A DNA stretch of 64,000 bases from Apoderus coryli (GCA_911728435.2 OU452214.1:10976105-11040104); one strand, 5' to 3'; numbered from the stretch's first letter, positions 1 to 12,700 are shown. The notes: generated by a model from the sequence alone, not told the origin. Made by a program: numbers and translations.

Positions 1-1
1 A

Positions 2-306
2 CCGAACATTCCAAGTCTACCAACCAATTTTACGGTCATGGTCCATTTAGCAAATGAAATCCCTCGGATGTTATCGTGATAACTGCCGGCGAAACGTTGA
101 TACAGTTTCCTTCTCGAGAACTGGGACCTGCCCGGAAAAAAAGTCCCTTTGTAATGTGGGCTAGGGGAATATTAATTGACCCGTACTTTTTCAAACACGC
201 AAAATACTTGGCGGTCAATTTTAAAATTCACTGCAAACCTCTTCGAAGTAAAATGACGTTGAATAATTTAGAAGTCGGTAAATTTTGTATATACGAGTAC
301 TTTTAA
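2..306 (+). CDS. 3' end of an unrecognised ORF with a frame break (partial or pseudogene)
   Basis: An open frame enters from the left edge (frame of base 2) and stops at 77-79. A second frame, open from 58, carries on to a TAA at 304-306. Both stretches read like real protein rather than repeat translation: the first contains SLPTNFTVMVHLANEIP and the second LIQFPSRELG and FVMWARGILIDPYFF. This suggests one coding sequence broken by a one- or two-base indel around 58-76. An AATAAA at 376-381 lies about 70 bases after the stop, as expected for a terminal exon. I do not recognise the family. It could be the last exon of a gene to the left, a pseudogene or a transposon remnant. Confidence 0.3.
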
Positions 307-759
307 CAAAAAATCTAGTACCTACTTACTATCAACGTTAAAATGTTCCGATACTTATAAATTCTAACCTTATTAAATAAATTATTGGCAATTTTTATTT
401 TTTATATTATTATTTATTAATCTTTAAAATAGAATATACACTCACTCTCAGAAATCTGCTTCTCTATAATATCTTCTTCTATCAAATTATCGATTTTTGC
501 ATCTTTTACATCAATTATATCATAATTACTATGTATAGTAGATAGAAAGTGGTAAAAATTCCTACAGGTGCCTACGAAATCAGTGGCATTGAGAATATAT
601 CAATTCACAAATATCCACACAATGGTCAAAATATAATATGATATCTGTTAGAGCCAACAATAATACAATAGAGTGTGAGATATTTAGCATTGTCACTCTG
701 TAAATTTTAACCATCTAGAGAGGATACATAATATCTTGGGATTCTCCGCGAACGTATTT
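307..759. other. A+T-rich non-coding stretch
   Basis: It holds the AATAAA at 376-381 that may end the preceding ORF. Otherwise I see no coding frame, RNA gene or tandem repeat. Confidence 0.4.
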
Positions 760-2060
760 AAAAAATCCAAAAAAAAATTCAAAAAGAAAAATTTTAAAAA
801 AAATTCAAAAAAGAAAAATTCAAAAAAAAAAAATTCAAAAAGCAAAAATTTCAAAAAAAAATTTCAAAAAAAAAAAAAATTTCAAAAAAAAAAAAATTCA
901 AAAAAAAATTGAGGTCATTTTTTCGGAAAAAATGTTTCCATTGAGGTCACTTTTTATGGAAAAATTTTCTATTCAGGTTATTTTTTATGGAAAATTTTTT
1001 CTATTTGTCATTTTTTATGGAAATTTTTTTCTGTGGTCATTTTTTATGGAATTTTTTTTTTATTGAGGTCACTTTTTATGGAAAAATTTTCTATTCAGGT
1101 TATTTTTTATGGAAAATTTTTTCTATTTGTAATTTTTTATGGAAAATTTTTTCTTTGTCATTTTTTATGGAAATTTTTTTTTATTGAGGTCACTTTTTAT
1201 GGAAAATTGTTTCTATTGAGGTTTATGGAAAAAAATTTCTTGAGGTCATTTTTTATGAAAAAATTTTTCTATTAAAGTCATTTTTTATGGAAAAAGATTT
1301 CTATTGAGGTCATTTTTTATAGAACAAATTTCTCTATTGAGGTCATTTGTTATGGAAAAATTTTCTATTGAAAAATTAAAAAAAAAAAATTTCAAAAAAA
1401 AAAAATTAAAAAAGAAAAATTTGAAAAAAAAAAATTCAAAAAAAAAATTTAAAAAGAAAAATTTAAAAAAAAAAAAAATTAAAAAAAAATTGAGGTCATT
1501 ATTTTCGGAAAAATTTTTCTATTGAATTCATTTTTTATGGGAAAATTTTCTATAGAAGTCATTTTTTATGGGAAAATGTTCTATAGAAGTCATTTTTTAT
1601 GGAAAAACTTTTCTTTTGAGGTCATGTTTTATGGAAAAAAATTTCTATTGAGGTCATTTTTTATGGAAAATATTTCTATTGAGGTCATTTTTTATGGAAA
1701 AAGATTTCTATTGAGGTCATTTTTTGTGAAAATTTTCTTTTGAGATCATTTTTTATAGAACAAATTTCTCATGAGGTCATTTGTTATGGAAAAATTTTCT
1801 ATTGATAAAATTAAAAAAATTCAGAAAAAAAAATTGAAAAAAAACAAAAATTTTTAAAAAAAATTAAAAAAAAAAATTTCACAAAAAAAAAATTTCACAA
1901 AAAAAAATACCAAAAAAAAAAAAAATTAAAAAAACAAAATTTCAAAAAAAAAATCTAAAAAAAAAAAATTTCAAAAAAAAAACAAAATAAAAATTCAAAA
2001 AAAAAATTTTTAAAAAAAAATTACAAAAAAGAAAAATAAAAAAATGTTTTTTAAAAAAAA
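760..2060. repeat. 31-32 bp satellite alternating with A-rich blocks
   Basis: A-rich blocks of the form (A)n-TTC-(A)n at 760-905, 1371-1487 and 1800-2060 alternate with tandem copies of a monomer whose core is GAGGTCATTTTTTATGGAAA followed by a T/A run and CTATT. The A-rich block is followed each time by the same start, AATTGAGGTCATT then TTCGGAAA. The block plus its satellite run therefore behaves as a larger repeat unit. ORFs across it are products of the repeat. Confidence 0.85.
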
Positions 2061-3185
2061 AAGTAACTTTACCATAAAGGTGACTTCGATGGAAATTCTA
2101 AATACGTTAAAGAAAGGAACTACACGTTAATTTGCTCGATTATTAAAACAAATTAAAATTAATTTAAAAAAAAAAACATTTATGTTTGATATTGTTGAAG
2201 AGAAATTAACAAACAAACCTCTTAATTTTTCAATTTACCATCTGAAATGATATATTCGAAGTTTGTGAATATTTGTTGTTATGCTAAAACTTCAGCTGAA
2301 ATAGGAACATGTCTGTTATGATTGTATAAGAAAAATCACATCAAAAATCTAATTAGAATTTATTCGTGTTTAGGAGGCCAGTAGTACTTTGACATAAATT
2401 TAAATAATGCAACAAACCTTTGATTAAACGAAATGCAGTGCAAGAATTTTGAGAGTGAGTATTATTACAAAGTATATTATTATTTTTTAAAGTAATATTT
2501 ATATTTTATAAGTGACGTTACGAAATTACAGATACATCTAAAATCTATATAGTATTAAAAGGTACGACTTTTTTTTTTTTTTAATTATTAATAACGTTGA
2601 ACTATGTATGAATTGATTTTTATCCTTCCAAAATGATTTCAAAGGATGATATTGATGAGTTGATAATTATTTTTCTTTAATTCTACAATAATTACATTAT
2701 ATCATTTTAAATAACCAAATCAGAAATAATAATTAAAATACGCGACTGGTCCAAGTGTAACTAAAAATGAAATATATAATAAATTTCTTGGTCCTTCGTT
2801 GTAGAAGTAATCTCTTAGTTCTGCAGTTCTGTCTGTAGTTAATAACTGAAAATTTAGTTAAAGCCTGTGCTTAACCAATTATGAGCACCGAGCATATAAC
2901 ACTATTGGGGCTGACTGCAGCTGCAAGCAGTAAACGAATTTCCAATTACGACAATTTGAATGGATGATTTGTATTGTAGTGAATTGATAAAGGCTGCGGA
3001 AGTTCGCATTTTTGATAATTTGCATGCAAAGTTTTTTGAATAGTATTTGCCAAGTTTTTATGTGATACGTTCAAATACCAAATTCAATTCACAGCTCGTC
3101 GACTTCGATGTAAGTGCTTGCCTAGATATGAAGAATTTGGCTTGTTAACAATACTATCGCGTGTCTTTCGGATCGTCGCGCGTTA
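2061..3185. other. non-repetitive A+T-rich stretch
   Basis: This is unique-looking DNA between two satellite blocks. I find no ORF with protein-like composition, no RNA gene and no clear transposon end. Confidence 0.4.
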
Positions 3186-3268
3186 AATTTATAATCAGCA
3201 TCGAACCATGTTTCGGAACTTAAAGCAATTACATCATCAGTGGCAAAAAGAGAAAAATACAAATTTAA
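3186..3268 (-). repeat. left arm of an approximately 85 bp inverted repeat flanking a satellite block
   Basis: Read on the minus strand, this segment matches 6138-6222 on the plus strand with scattered mismatches. Shared landmarks are GGAAC(A/G)TTAAATTTGTA, CACTGATG-type bases, TTCCGAAACATG and GATGCTGATTATA. The two arms face each other across 2.9 kb of satellite. Confidence 0.75.
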
Positions 3269-3429
3269 TGTTCCCGAAAAATTTGCTATTGAGGTCATTT
3301 TTTATGGAAAAATTTTTCTATTGAGGTCATTTTTTATGGAAAAATTTTTCTATTGAAGTCATTTTTTATGGAAAAATTTCCTATAGAAGTCATTTTTATG
3401 GAAACTTTTTTCCATTGAGGTAATTTTTA

Positions 3430-4850
3430 TGCAGACAAATTTTCTATTGAGGTCATTTTTTATGGAAAAAATTTCCTATTGAGGTCACTTTTTATGGAAA
3501 ATTTTTTCTATTGAGGTCATTTTTTACAAAAATTTTCTTTTGAGATCATTTTTATAGAACAAACTTTTCTACTGCGGTCATTTTATGGAAAAAATTTTTC
3601 TAATGAGGTTATTTTTTATTGAAAATTTTTGTCTATTAAGGTCATTTTTTTGTGGGAAAAATGTTCTATTGAGGTCATTTTTTATGGAAAAATTTTCTAT
3701 TGAGGTCATTTTTTATGACAAAAATTTTCTATCGAGGTCATTTTTTATGGAAAAAATTTTTTCTAATGAGGTCATTTATTATATGAAAAATTTTCTGAGG
3801 TCATTTTTTATGAAAAAATTTTTCTATTAGGTCATTTTTTTTTTGGACAAAATTTTTTCTACTGAGGTCATTTTTTATGGAAAAAAATTTTCGATTGAGG
3901 TCATTTTTTATGGAAAAAATTTCCTATTGAGGTCACTTTTTATGGAAATTTTTTTCTATTGAGGTCATTTTTTATGGAAAAAGATTTCTATTGAGGTAAT
4001 TTTTTACAAAAATTTTCTTTTGAGATCATTTTTATAGAACAAACTTTTCTACTGAGGTCATTTTATGGAAAAAAATTTTCTAATGAGGTTATTTTTTATT
4101 GAAAATTTTTGTCTATTAAGGTCATTTTTTTGTGGGAAAAATGTTCTATTGAGGTCATTTTTTATGGAAAAATTTTCTATTGAGGTCATTTTTTATGACA
4201 AAAATTTTCTATTGAGGTCATTTTTTTATGGAAAAATTTTTTTCTAATGAGGTCATTTATTATATGAAAAATTTTCTGAGGTCATTTTTTTTGAAAAAAA
4301 TTTTCTATTAGGTCATTTTTTTTTTGGACAAAATTTTTTCTACTGAGGTCATTTTTTATGGAAAAAAATTTTCGATTGAGGTCATTTTTTATGGAAAAAA
4401 TTTCCTATTGAGGTCACTTTTTATGGAAAATTTTTTCTATTGAGGTCATTTTTTATGGAAAAAGATTTCTATTGAGGTCATTTTTTACAAAAATTTTCTT
4501 TTGAGATCATTTTTATAGAACAAATTTTTCTACTGAAGTCATTTTATGGAAAAAAAATTTCTAATGAGGTTATTTTTTATTGAAAATTTTTGTCTATTAA
4601 GGTCATTTTTTTGTGGGAAAAATGTTCTATTGAGGTCATTTTTTATGGAAAAATTTTCTATTGAGGTCATTTTTTATGACAAAAATTTTCTATTGAGGTC
4701 ATTTTTTTATGGAAAAAATTTTTTCTAATGAGGTCATTTATTATATGAAAAATTTTCTGAGGTCATTTTTTATGAAAAAAAATTTCTATTGAGGTCATTT
4801 TTTTTTTGGACAAAATTTTTTCTACTGAGGTCATTTTTTATGGAAAAAAA
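3430..4850 (+). repeat. 480-bp higher-order repeat, three copies
   Basis: The landmark TGAGATCATTTTTATAGAAC recurs at 3541, 4021 and 4502, giving spacings of 480 and 481 bp. Each landmark is followed by the same ordered set of variant monomers, for example the ATTGAAAATTTTTGTCTATT and TTTGTGGGAAAAATG variants. Conserved order and spacing show duplication in blocks of about 15 monomers. Confidence 0.85.
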
Positions 4851-5220
4851 TGACCTCAGTAGAAAAGTTTTTCCATAAAAAATGACTTCTATAGAAAATT
4901 TTCCCATAAAAAATGACTTCAATAGAAACATTTTTTCATAAAAAATGACCTCAAGAAATTTTTTTCCATAAACCTCAATAGAAACAATTTTCCATAAAAA
5001 GTGACCTCAATAGAAAATTTTTTCCATAAAAAATGACCACAGAAAAATTTTTCCATAAAAAATGACAAATAGAAAAAATTTTCCATAAAAAATAACCTGA
5101 ATAGAAAATTTTTCCATAAAAAGTGACCTCAATGGAAACATTTTTTCCGAAAAAAATAACCTCAATTTTTTTTTAATCTGTTTTTGATTTTTTTTTTGAT
5201 TTTTTTTTTTTTAAATTTAC
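4850..5220 (-). repeat. inverted copy of the 903-1600 satellite segment
   Basis: Here the monomer runs in reverse (TGACCTCA..CCATAAAAAATGA). The order of variants matches the reverse complement of 903 to about 1600, including the rare CTATTTGTCATT, TTTCTGTGGTCATT and shortened GAGGTTTATGG variants. It ends in a T-rich block equivalent to the A-rich block before 903. The junction at about 4845 forms a perfect local palindrome. Confidence 0.8.
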
Positions 5221-6137
5221 TATTGAGGTCATTTTTTTTGAAATTTCAAATAGAAAATTTTCTATTCAGGTCATTTTTTATGGAAAATTTTTTTTCTAAT
5301 GAGGTCATTTATTATATGAAAAATTTTCTGAGGTCATTTTTTTATGAAAAAAATTTTCTATTGAGGTCATTTTTTTTATTGACAAAATTTTTTCTACTGA
5401 GGTCATTTTTTATGGGGAAAAATTTTCTATTCAGGTCATTTTTTATGGAAAAATTTTCTATGGAGGTCATTTTTTATTGAAAAATTTTCTGAGGTCATTT
5501 ATTACATGAAAAATTTTCTGAGGTCATTTTTTTATGAAAAAAATTCTCTATTGAGGTCATTTTTTTTTTGGACAAAATTTTTTCTACTGAGGTCATTTTT
5601 TATGGGGAAAAATTTTCTATTCAGGTCATTTTTTATGGAAAAATTTTCTATGGAGGTCATTTTTTATGGAAAAATTTTCTATGGAGGTCATTTTTTATTG
5701 AAAAATTTTCTGAGGTCATTTATTACATGAAAAATTTTCTGAGGTCATTTTTTATGAAAAAAATTTTCTATTGAGGTCATTTTTTTTTAGACAAAATTTT
5801 TTCTACTGAGGTCATTTTTTATGGGAAAAAATTTTCTAATAAGGTCATTTTTTATGGAAATTGTTTTCTGTTGAGGTCACTTTTTTCTACCGAGGTCATT
5901 TTTTATGGGAAAAAATTTCTAATGAGGTCATTTTTTATGGAAAAAATTTTCTATTAAGGTCATTTTTTATGGAAATTTTCTTCTGTTAAGGTCATTTCTT
6001 ATCAAAAATTTTCTAATGAGGTCATCAAATTTTTTTATTGAGGTCATTTTAGTAGATAGTATAATAATGTTAGTTTTTGATTTTATCTAATTTTTATAAA
6101 TTCAAAACATTTTTTCCTTAAAAAAATGAAATTTTTC

Positions 6138-6222
6138 TGGAACGTTAAATTTGTAAGTTTCTCTTCTTGCTACTGATGCTGGAACTGGTTTAACTTCCGA
6201 AACATGTTTGGATGCTGATTAT
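6138..6222 (+). repeat. right arm of the approximately 85 bp inverted repeat
   Basis: Partner of 3186-3268 in opposite orientation. It includes CTGATG, a short hairpin with GGAA/TTCC arms and CGAAACATG, the hairpin-tail motif also seen elsewhere in the window. Confidence 0.75.
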
Positions 6223-6259
6223 ATATTTGTATTAAATTTATTTTTGTGGAGATTCGACT

Positions 6260-6265
6260 TTTATT
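6260..6265 (-). promoter_or_regulatory. candidate poly(A) signal of Spn
   Basis: AATAAA on the minus strand (TTTATT on plus), about 250 bases after the Spn stop codon. The 3' UTR would be 6266-6515. Confidence 0.4.
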
Positions 6266-6515
6266 TCGTCATTGAAAAAAAAAAACTTTTTTTTTCTATA
6301 TATTTTCGTATTGGTATGGCTATGGTTGGAAATGCCACTAAATTATTTCAAATTTAATTTAATTAATTAAATGATTTTTTTTAATAACTAAATGCTTCTT
6401 AAACATCTCTTGAACATAAATAACTATCGATATAGTATACTTGAATTTTTCAAATTCAATTCAACCCTGTTTCTCAAATTCCTACCCCTCTTACCCTCAT
6501 ACATCATAATTAATT

Positions 6516-6779
6516 CTATTTCCGTTTACTGGCTTTCTCAGCCTTGCGTTGCTGCTTCTCCTTCTCTTTCCTATCGCGTTCCATTTGTTTCCGCTCCTTT
6601 TCCGCTTGTGCCTTTAATTCTTTGATTTTCCGCTTCAAACGACTCTTATCCTCACTTGTGATGCCGAGTATTTTGAAGTCTGCTGATGTGAGAAGTACTA
6701 ATGCACTGCCGTTCACCTGCAGTTCCGCGAATTTCGGGATGTGCTGCTCAAGGCCGATTTGCATTAACCATTGGCATAC
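6516..6779 (-). CDS. Spn: Spn coding exon 19 (SAM domain, C-terminus)
   Basis: Acceptor ttcttctttcaag. It encodes [40 protein letters not shown] and [11 protein letters not shown], a complete SAM helix set, then a Lys/Glu/Arg tail and TAG at 6516-6518. The SAM domain supports a neurabin-1 or insect Spn type over vertebrate spinophilin, which lacks it. Confidence 0.95.
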   Translation of the reverse strand, partial: VCQWLMQIGLEQHIPKFAELQVNGSALVLLTSADFKILGITSEDKSRLKRKIKELKAQAEKERKQMERDRKEKEKQQRKAEKASKRK

Positions 6780-9700
6780 CTTGAAAGAAGAAATATATTT
6801 TTTTGGTTTCTTGAATCTTATGTAGAGGCTATGAACGATTTTTGATGCTGGTATTATCAATTTTTTTTATTGAGGTCATTTTTTATGGAAAAAGATTTCT
6901 ATTGAGGCATTTTTTATGGAAAAAGATTTTTATTGAGGTCTTTTTTTTATGGAAAATTTTTTCAATTGCGGTCAATTTTTAAGGAAATTTTTTTCCATTA
7001 AGGTCATTTTTTATGGAAAAAATTTTGCAATTTTTTTATTGAGGTCATTTTTTATGGAATTTTTTTTTCCATTGAGGTCATTTTTTATGGAAATTTTTTT
7101 CCAATGAGGTCATTTTGTATGGAAATTTTTTTCCAATGAGGTCATTTTTTATGGAAAAAAATTTCTATTGAGGTCTTTTTTATGGAAATTTTTTTCCATT
7201 GAGGTCATTTTTTATGGAAAAAATTTTGCAATTTTTTTATTGAGGTCATTTTTTATGGATTTTTTTTTTCCATTGAGGTCATTTATTATTATGGAAAAGA
7301 TTTTTATTGAGGTCTTTTTTTTATGGAATTTTTTTTCCATTGAGGTCATTTTTTATGGAAAAAATTTTGCAATTTGTTTTATTGAGGTCATTTTTTATGG
7401 AAATCTTTTTCCATTGAGGTTATTTTGGATGGAAAAATTTTTCTATTAAGGTCATTTATTATTATGGAAAAAGTGTTTTATTGAGGTCATTTTTTATGGA
7501 AAATTTTTTCTATTGCGGTAATTTTTTTAGGAATTTTTTTTCCATTGAGGTCATTTTTTATGGAAAAAGATTTCTATTGAGGTCATTTTTTATGGAAATT
7601 TGTTTCCATTGAGGTCATTTTCGATGGAAAAATTTTTTCTATTAAGGTCATTTATTATTATGGAAAAAGAGTTTTATTGAGGTCTTTTTTTATGGAAAAT
7701 TTTTTCTATTGCGGTCATTTTTTAAGGAAATTTTCTTTATTGAGGTCATTTTTTATGGAAAAAGATTTCTATTGAGGTGATTTTTTATGGAAATTTGTTT
7801 CCATTGAGGTCATTATTGATGGAAAAAATTTTCTAATAAGGTCATTTATTATTATAGAAAAAGATTTCTATTGAGGTCATTTTTTATGGAAATTTGTTTC
7901 CATTTAGGTCATTTTGGATGGAAAAATTTTTCTATTAAGGTCATCTATTATTATGGAAAAAGAGTTTTATTGAGGTCTTTTTTTTTATGGAAAATTTTTT
8001 CTATTGCGGTCATTTTTTAAGGAATTTTTTTTTATTGAGGTCATTTTTTATGGAAATTTGTTTCCATTGAGGTCATTTTGGATGGAAAAAATTTTCTATT
8101 AAGGTCATTTATAATTATGGAAAAAGATTTCTATTGAGGTCATTTTTTATGGAAATTTTTTTCCATTGAGGTCATTTTGGATGGAAAATTCTTTCCTATT
8201 AAGGTCATTTTTTATGGAAAAAGATTTTTATTCAGATATTTTTTTTAAGGAAATTTTTTTCCATTGACGTTTATGTCATTTACGACGTTTACGTCTTTAC
8301 ATCATTATGTCATTTGCAATGTATACGTCATTTTCAACGTTTATCATTTATGACGTTTATGTCATTTACGACGTTTACGTCATGTACATCATTATGGCAT
8401 TTACGACGTTTACGTCATTTATATCATTATGTCATTTACTACGTTTACGTCATTTTCCACGTCTATGTCATTTATGTCTTTACATCATTATGTCATTTAC
8501 GTCATTTTTATGGAAACATTTTTTCTATTGATGTCATTATTGATGGAAAAAAATTTCTCTTGAGGTCATTTTTTATGGAAAATTTTTTCTATTGAGGTCA
8601 TTACTGATGGAAAAAATTTTCTATTGAGGTCATTTTTTATGGAAAAAATTTTCTATTGAGATCATTTTAAAAAAAAATTCCATTCAGGTCATTTTTTTAT
8701 GGAAAATTTTTCTATTGAGATCATTTTTTACGGAATTTTTTTATTGAGGTCATTTTTTATGGAAAAAGATTTCTATTGAGGTCATTTTTATGGAAATTTT
8801 TTTCCATAGAGGTCATTTTTTATGGAAAAATTTTCTACGTTTATCTGATTTATGACGTTTATGTCATTTACGACGTTTACGTTTATGTCATTTACGACGT
8901 TTACGTCATGTACATCATTATGGCACTTACGACATTTACGTCATTTTCAACGTTTATGCCTTTATGTCATTTACGTCACTTTTATGGAAATTTTTTTTTT
9001 AAGATCCTTTTTTTTTGGAATTTTTATTTATTGCGGTCATTTTTTTTGGAAAAAATTTTCTATTGAGGTCATTTTGGATGGGAAAAATTTTCTATTAAAG
9101 TCATTTTGTGGAATAAGATTTCTATTGAGGTCATTTTGTATGGAAAAAATTTTCTATTGAGGCCATTTTTTACGGAATTTTTTTATTGAGGTCATTTTTT
9201 ATGGAAAAATTCTTCTATTGAGGTCATTTTGGATGGCAAAAAATCTCTATTAAGGTAATTTTTTATGGAAAAAGATTTTTATTGAGGTCTTTTTTTTTAT
9301 GGAAAATTTTTTCTATTGCGGTCATTTTTTAAGGAAAAAATTTTCTACGTTTATCTCATTTATGACGTTTATGTCATTTTTTATGGAGAAAATTTTCTAT
9401 TGAGGCCATTTTTTATGGATTTTTTTTTTATCGGTCATTTTTTATATACAAATTTTTCTATTGAGGTCATTTTGGACGGAATTTTTTTTTATTACGGTCA
9501 TTTTTTATGGAAAAATTTTCTATTGAGGCCATTTTTTATCGAATTTCTTTTTATTGAGGTCATTTTTTATGGAAAACTTTTTCTATTGAGGTCAATTTGG
9601 ATGGAAAAAATTTTCTATTGAGGTCATTTTTTATGGAATTTTTATTGATTGAGGTCATTTTCGATGGAAAAATTTTTCTATTAAGGTCATTTTTTATGGA

Positions 9701-12700
9701 ATAAGATTTCTATTGAGGTCATTTTTAAAAACATTTTCTATTGAGGTATGTATGGTAAAAATTTCTATTGAGGCAATTTTTTATGGAATTTTTTTATTTG
9801 AGGTCATTTTTTATGGAAAATTTTTTCTATTGAGGTCATTTTTTATGGAAAATTTTGTCTATTAAGGTCATTTTTTATGGAAAATTTTTTCTATTGAAGT
9901 CATTTTTATGGAAAAAGACTTTTATTGAGGTCTTTTTTTTACGGAAAATTTTTTCTATTGCGGTCTTTTTTTAAGGAATTTTTTTTTGCATTGAGGTCAT
10001 TTTTTATGGAAAAAAATTTCTACGTTTATCTCGTTTATGACGTTTATGTCATTTACGTAATTTTTTATGGACAAAAGTTTCTATGGAGGCCATTTATGGA
10101 ATTTTTTTTATTGAGGTCATTTTTTATGGAAAACTTTTTCCATTGAGATCAATTTAGATGGAAAAAATTTTCTATTGAGGTCATTCTTGATGGAAAAATT
10201 TTTCTATTGAGGTCATTTTTATGGAAAAAAATTTCTACGTTTATGTCGTTTACGTCATGTACATCATTATGTCATTTTTATGGAAAAAAATTTTCTATTG
10301 AGGTCATTTTGGATGGGAAAAATTTTCTATTAAGATCATTTTGATAGAATAAAATTTCTATTGAAGTCATTTTTAAAAACATTTTCTATTGAGGTCATTT
10401 TGTATGGAAAAATTTTCAATTGAGGCAATTTTTTATGGAAAAATTTTCCTATTCAGGTCATTTTTGGATGAAAAAAATTTTCTATTAAGATCATTTTTTT
10501 ATGGAAAAATTTCCTATTGAGGCCATTTTTCATGAAATTTTTTTTTATCGAGGTCATTTTTTATGGAATTTTTTTTTTATTGAGGTTATTTTGGACGGAA
10601 AAATGTTTCTATTAAGGTCATTTTTTATGAAAAAATTTCTTATTGAGGCCATTTTTTAACGATTTTTTTTTGAGGTCATTTTTTATGGAAAACTTTTTCT
10701 ATTGAGGTTAATTTGGATGGAAAAATCTTTCTATTGCTGTCATTTTTTATGGAATTTTTTTCCATTGAGGTCATTTTTTCTACGGAAAAAATTTTTTTAC
10801 GTTTATGTCCTTTACGTCATGTACATCATTATATCATTTACGTCATTTTCAAAGCCATTTCCTGGAATTTGGACCCTCGCGATTTCCCATGTTATCTGCC
10901 ATAAGAAATGGTCCTGAACTCGCATAGCTATACTACTGTTATCGCATGATCAACGCTTGGCGCGATAGTTGGGTTTCCAATAATAGTACATCATGAATAG
11001 TAGGCCCTTTTATACACGTTACCCCATGAGAAGAAGGATTTAAATTGTGTTTTCAAGGCTTTATTTCAATCTTTTCAGAATTAAATTGGAAAACAACCCT
11101 TTCTGTTCATGTGACGACGTTTCACTGTGTGATTTGAACCGTTTGTTCTTCAATAGCAAACATTTATAAACACTTAATTACTTTGTGTCGTGGTTAAATT
11201 AACAGAGCATCCCAGGACAAAAAAAAAAGTATAAAACGGTGCCGGATCTTATATTTTTTCCCGAACATTTTAACACATTTCTCACCTGATCCTTATTCCA
11301 ATCCGTTACAGGTACATTTTGCCACAAATGTGAACTCCGCTTATCGCTACTAATGCTGCACGACGATATACTGAGATCGGTCATCCCCGCCCACGAACTG
11401 TCATGTCTAGATGGCGACACTGAACCGGACGACAAACTAGACGGTGATGGTGGAGTTGGAGATGAGGTACCGCCTTGTTGGTGCTGCCATGGAGTACTGC
11501 CTGGCGGCGATAGAGTTACTGGTACCACTTTTTTTACTATACAACAGTACAACAATGCAATGTTGGTAATTTCAAAGTAATAATGATAACAACCCTTACC
11601 TTTGGCGTTGGCTTCATGCACCGCCTGCCTAATTTCTTCCAACAGCTCTTTTGCCGCGGTATTTTTCTTTTCGCTCAGTTCATCCATTGAATTACTGATA
11701 CTATCACTACCCAGTCTTTTTTCTCTTTCGGCCAACACCTAAATAATTAAAAACAAATCAAATTGATTAGTTTATTAAAATTGTCTCTTACCTTTTTGAG
11801 TTGTTCAGCTAATGATGGAGGTGGGCCCACACCTTTATTCCCGCTACTGACGTTCTCATTCCATGACGACTCCATCATCATTTGTTGATGTTGACTGTTA
11901 CTCATAGAGTTACTGTCACGTTGGATTTTCGCGTAAACAACATTCCCTGATGAGTTATTCATGACCGAATGTTGATTGTAATTCGTATTGCTGCTACTTT
12001 GTGAGTATTTTTGCAACACTTGACTATATTGCACTTGGGATTTACTTGTGTAATCATGCGCAGTATGACCTAGCAAAAAATAAGCCAAAAAATTTCATAA
12101 AAATCATTTTTTTTTTTTATTTTCTTTTTTTTATATTTTTTAATTTTTTTTTTAATTCAAATTCAAAGATAAAAAAAAACAAAAAAAAAAAACAAATTAG
12201 TAAAAAAAATTAAAAAAAAAAAAATTACAAAAAAAATCAAAAGAAAATTCAAAAAAATTAATAAAAAAAAAAAATTTTTTTATAACCCTCAATGACTTTT
12301 GTCATAGATAAGACCACAAAACGACTGGGAAATCCCGCAAGGGATTTCTTGTTAACTATAATAAAGCCTGTACAGTCCGTCTTTGTAGAAAAACTGTAAA
12401 AATAGGGCAAAAGTGCCAAAAATAAGCCAATCAATATATATGTTCAGATAGCCTGACGGCCTTAATTAATTAATATTAATAAATTTAAACTAATTGAATT
12501 AAATAATTCTTTTTTTTGTATTTTATTATTAATTTGATGTGAATCAATTCAAATATAATTCTCAATAAAGTAAATAATAATTTTGTTACGATTTTAATTT
12601 ACATCTCTTTTGTTAATTGATCTCATCTGGATGTATTTTGTTTTTTTTCTTTTGTAATCTTATATATATATGTAACTTCTTTTGCTATGAATTTAATATT

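Larger units (their letters stand above)
3280..6055. repeat. 31-32 bp satellite array (GAGGTCATTTTTTATGGAAA core)
   Basis: There are dozens of head-to-tail copies of a 31-32 bp monomer with the core GAGGTCATTTTTTATGGAAA. A variable A/T run and CTATT follow the core. The array contains a 480-bp higher-order repeat (3430-4850), an inverted segment (4850-5220) and further plus-oriented copies after it. It lies downstream of the last Spn exon. The same monomer fills the last Spn intron. Confidence 0.9.

Noticed and set aside
987..5774. Plus-strand ORFs rich in [10 protein letters not shown]
   Set aside because: They are translations of the 31-bp satellite; period and composition follow the repeat, not a protein.
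6544..6825. Plus-strand Cys/Ser-rich ORF over the last Spn exon
   Set aside because: Antisense shadow of the SAM-coding exon.
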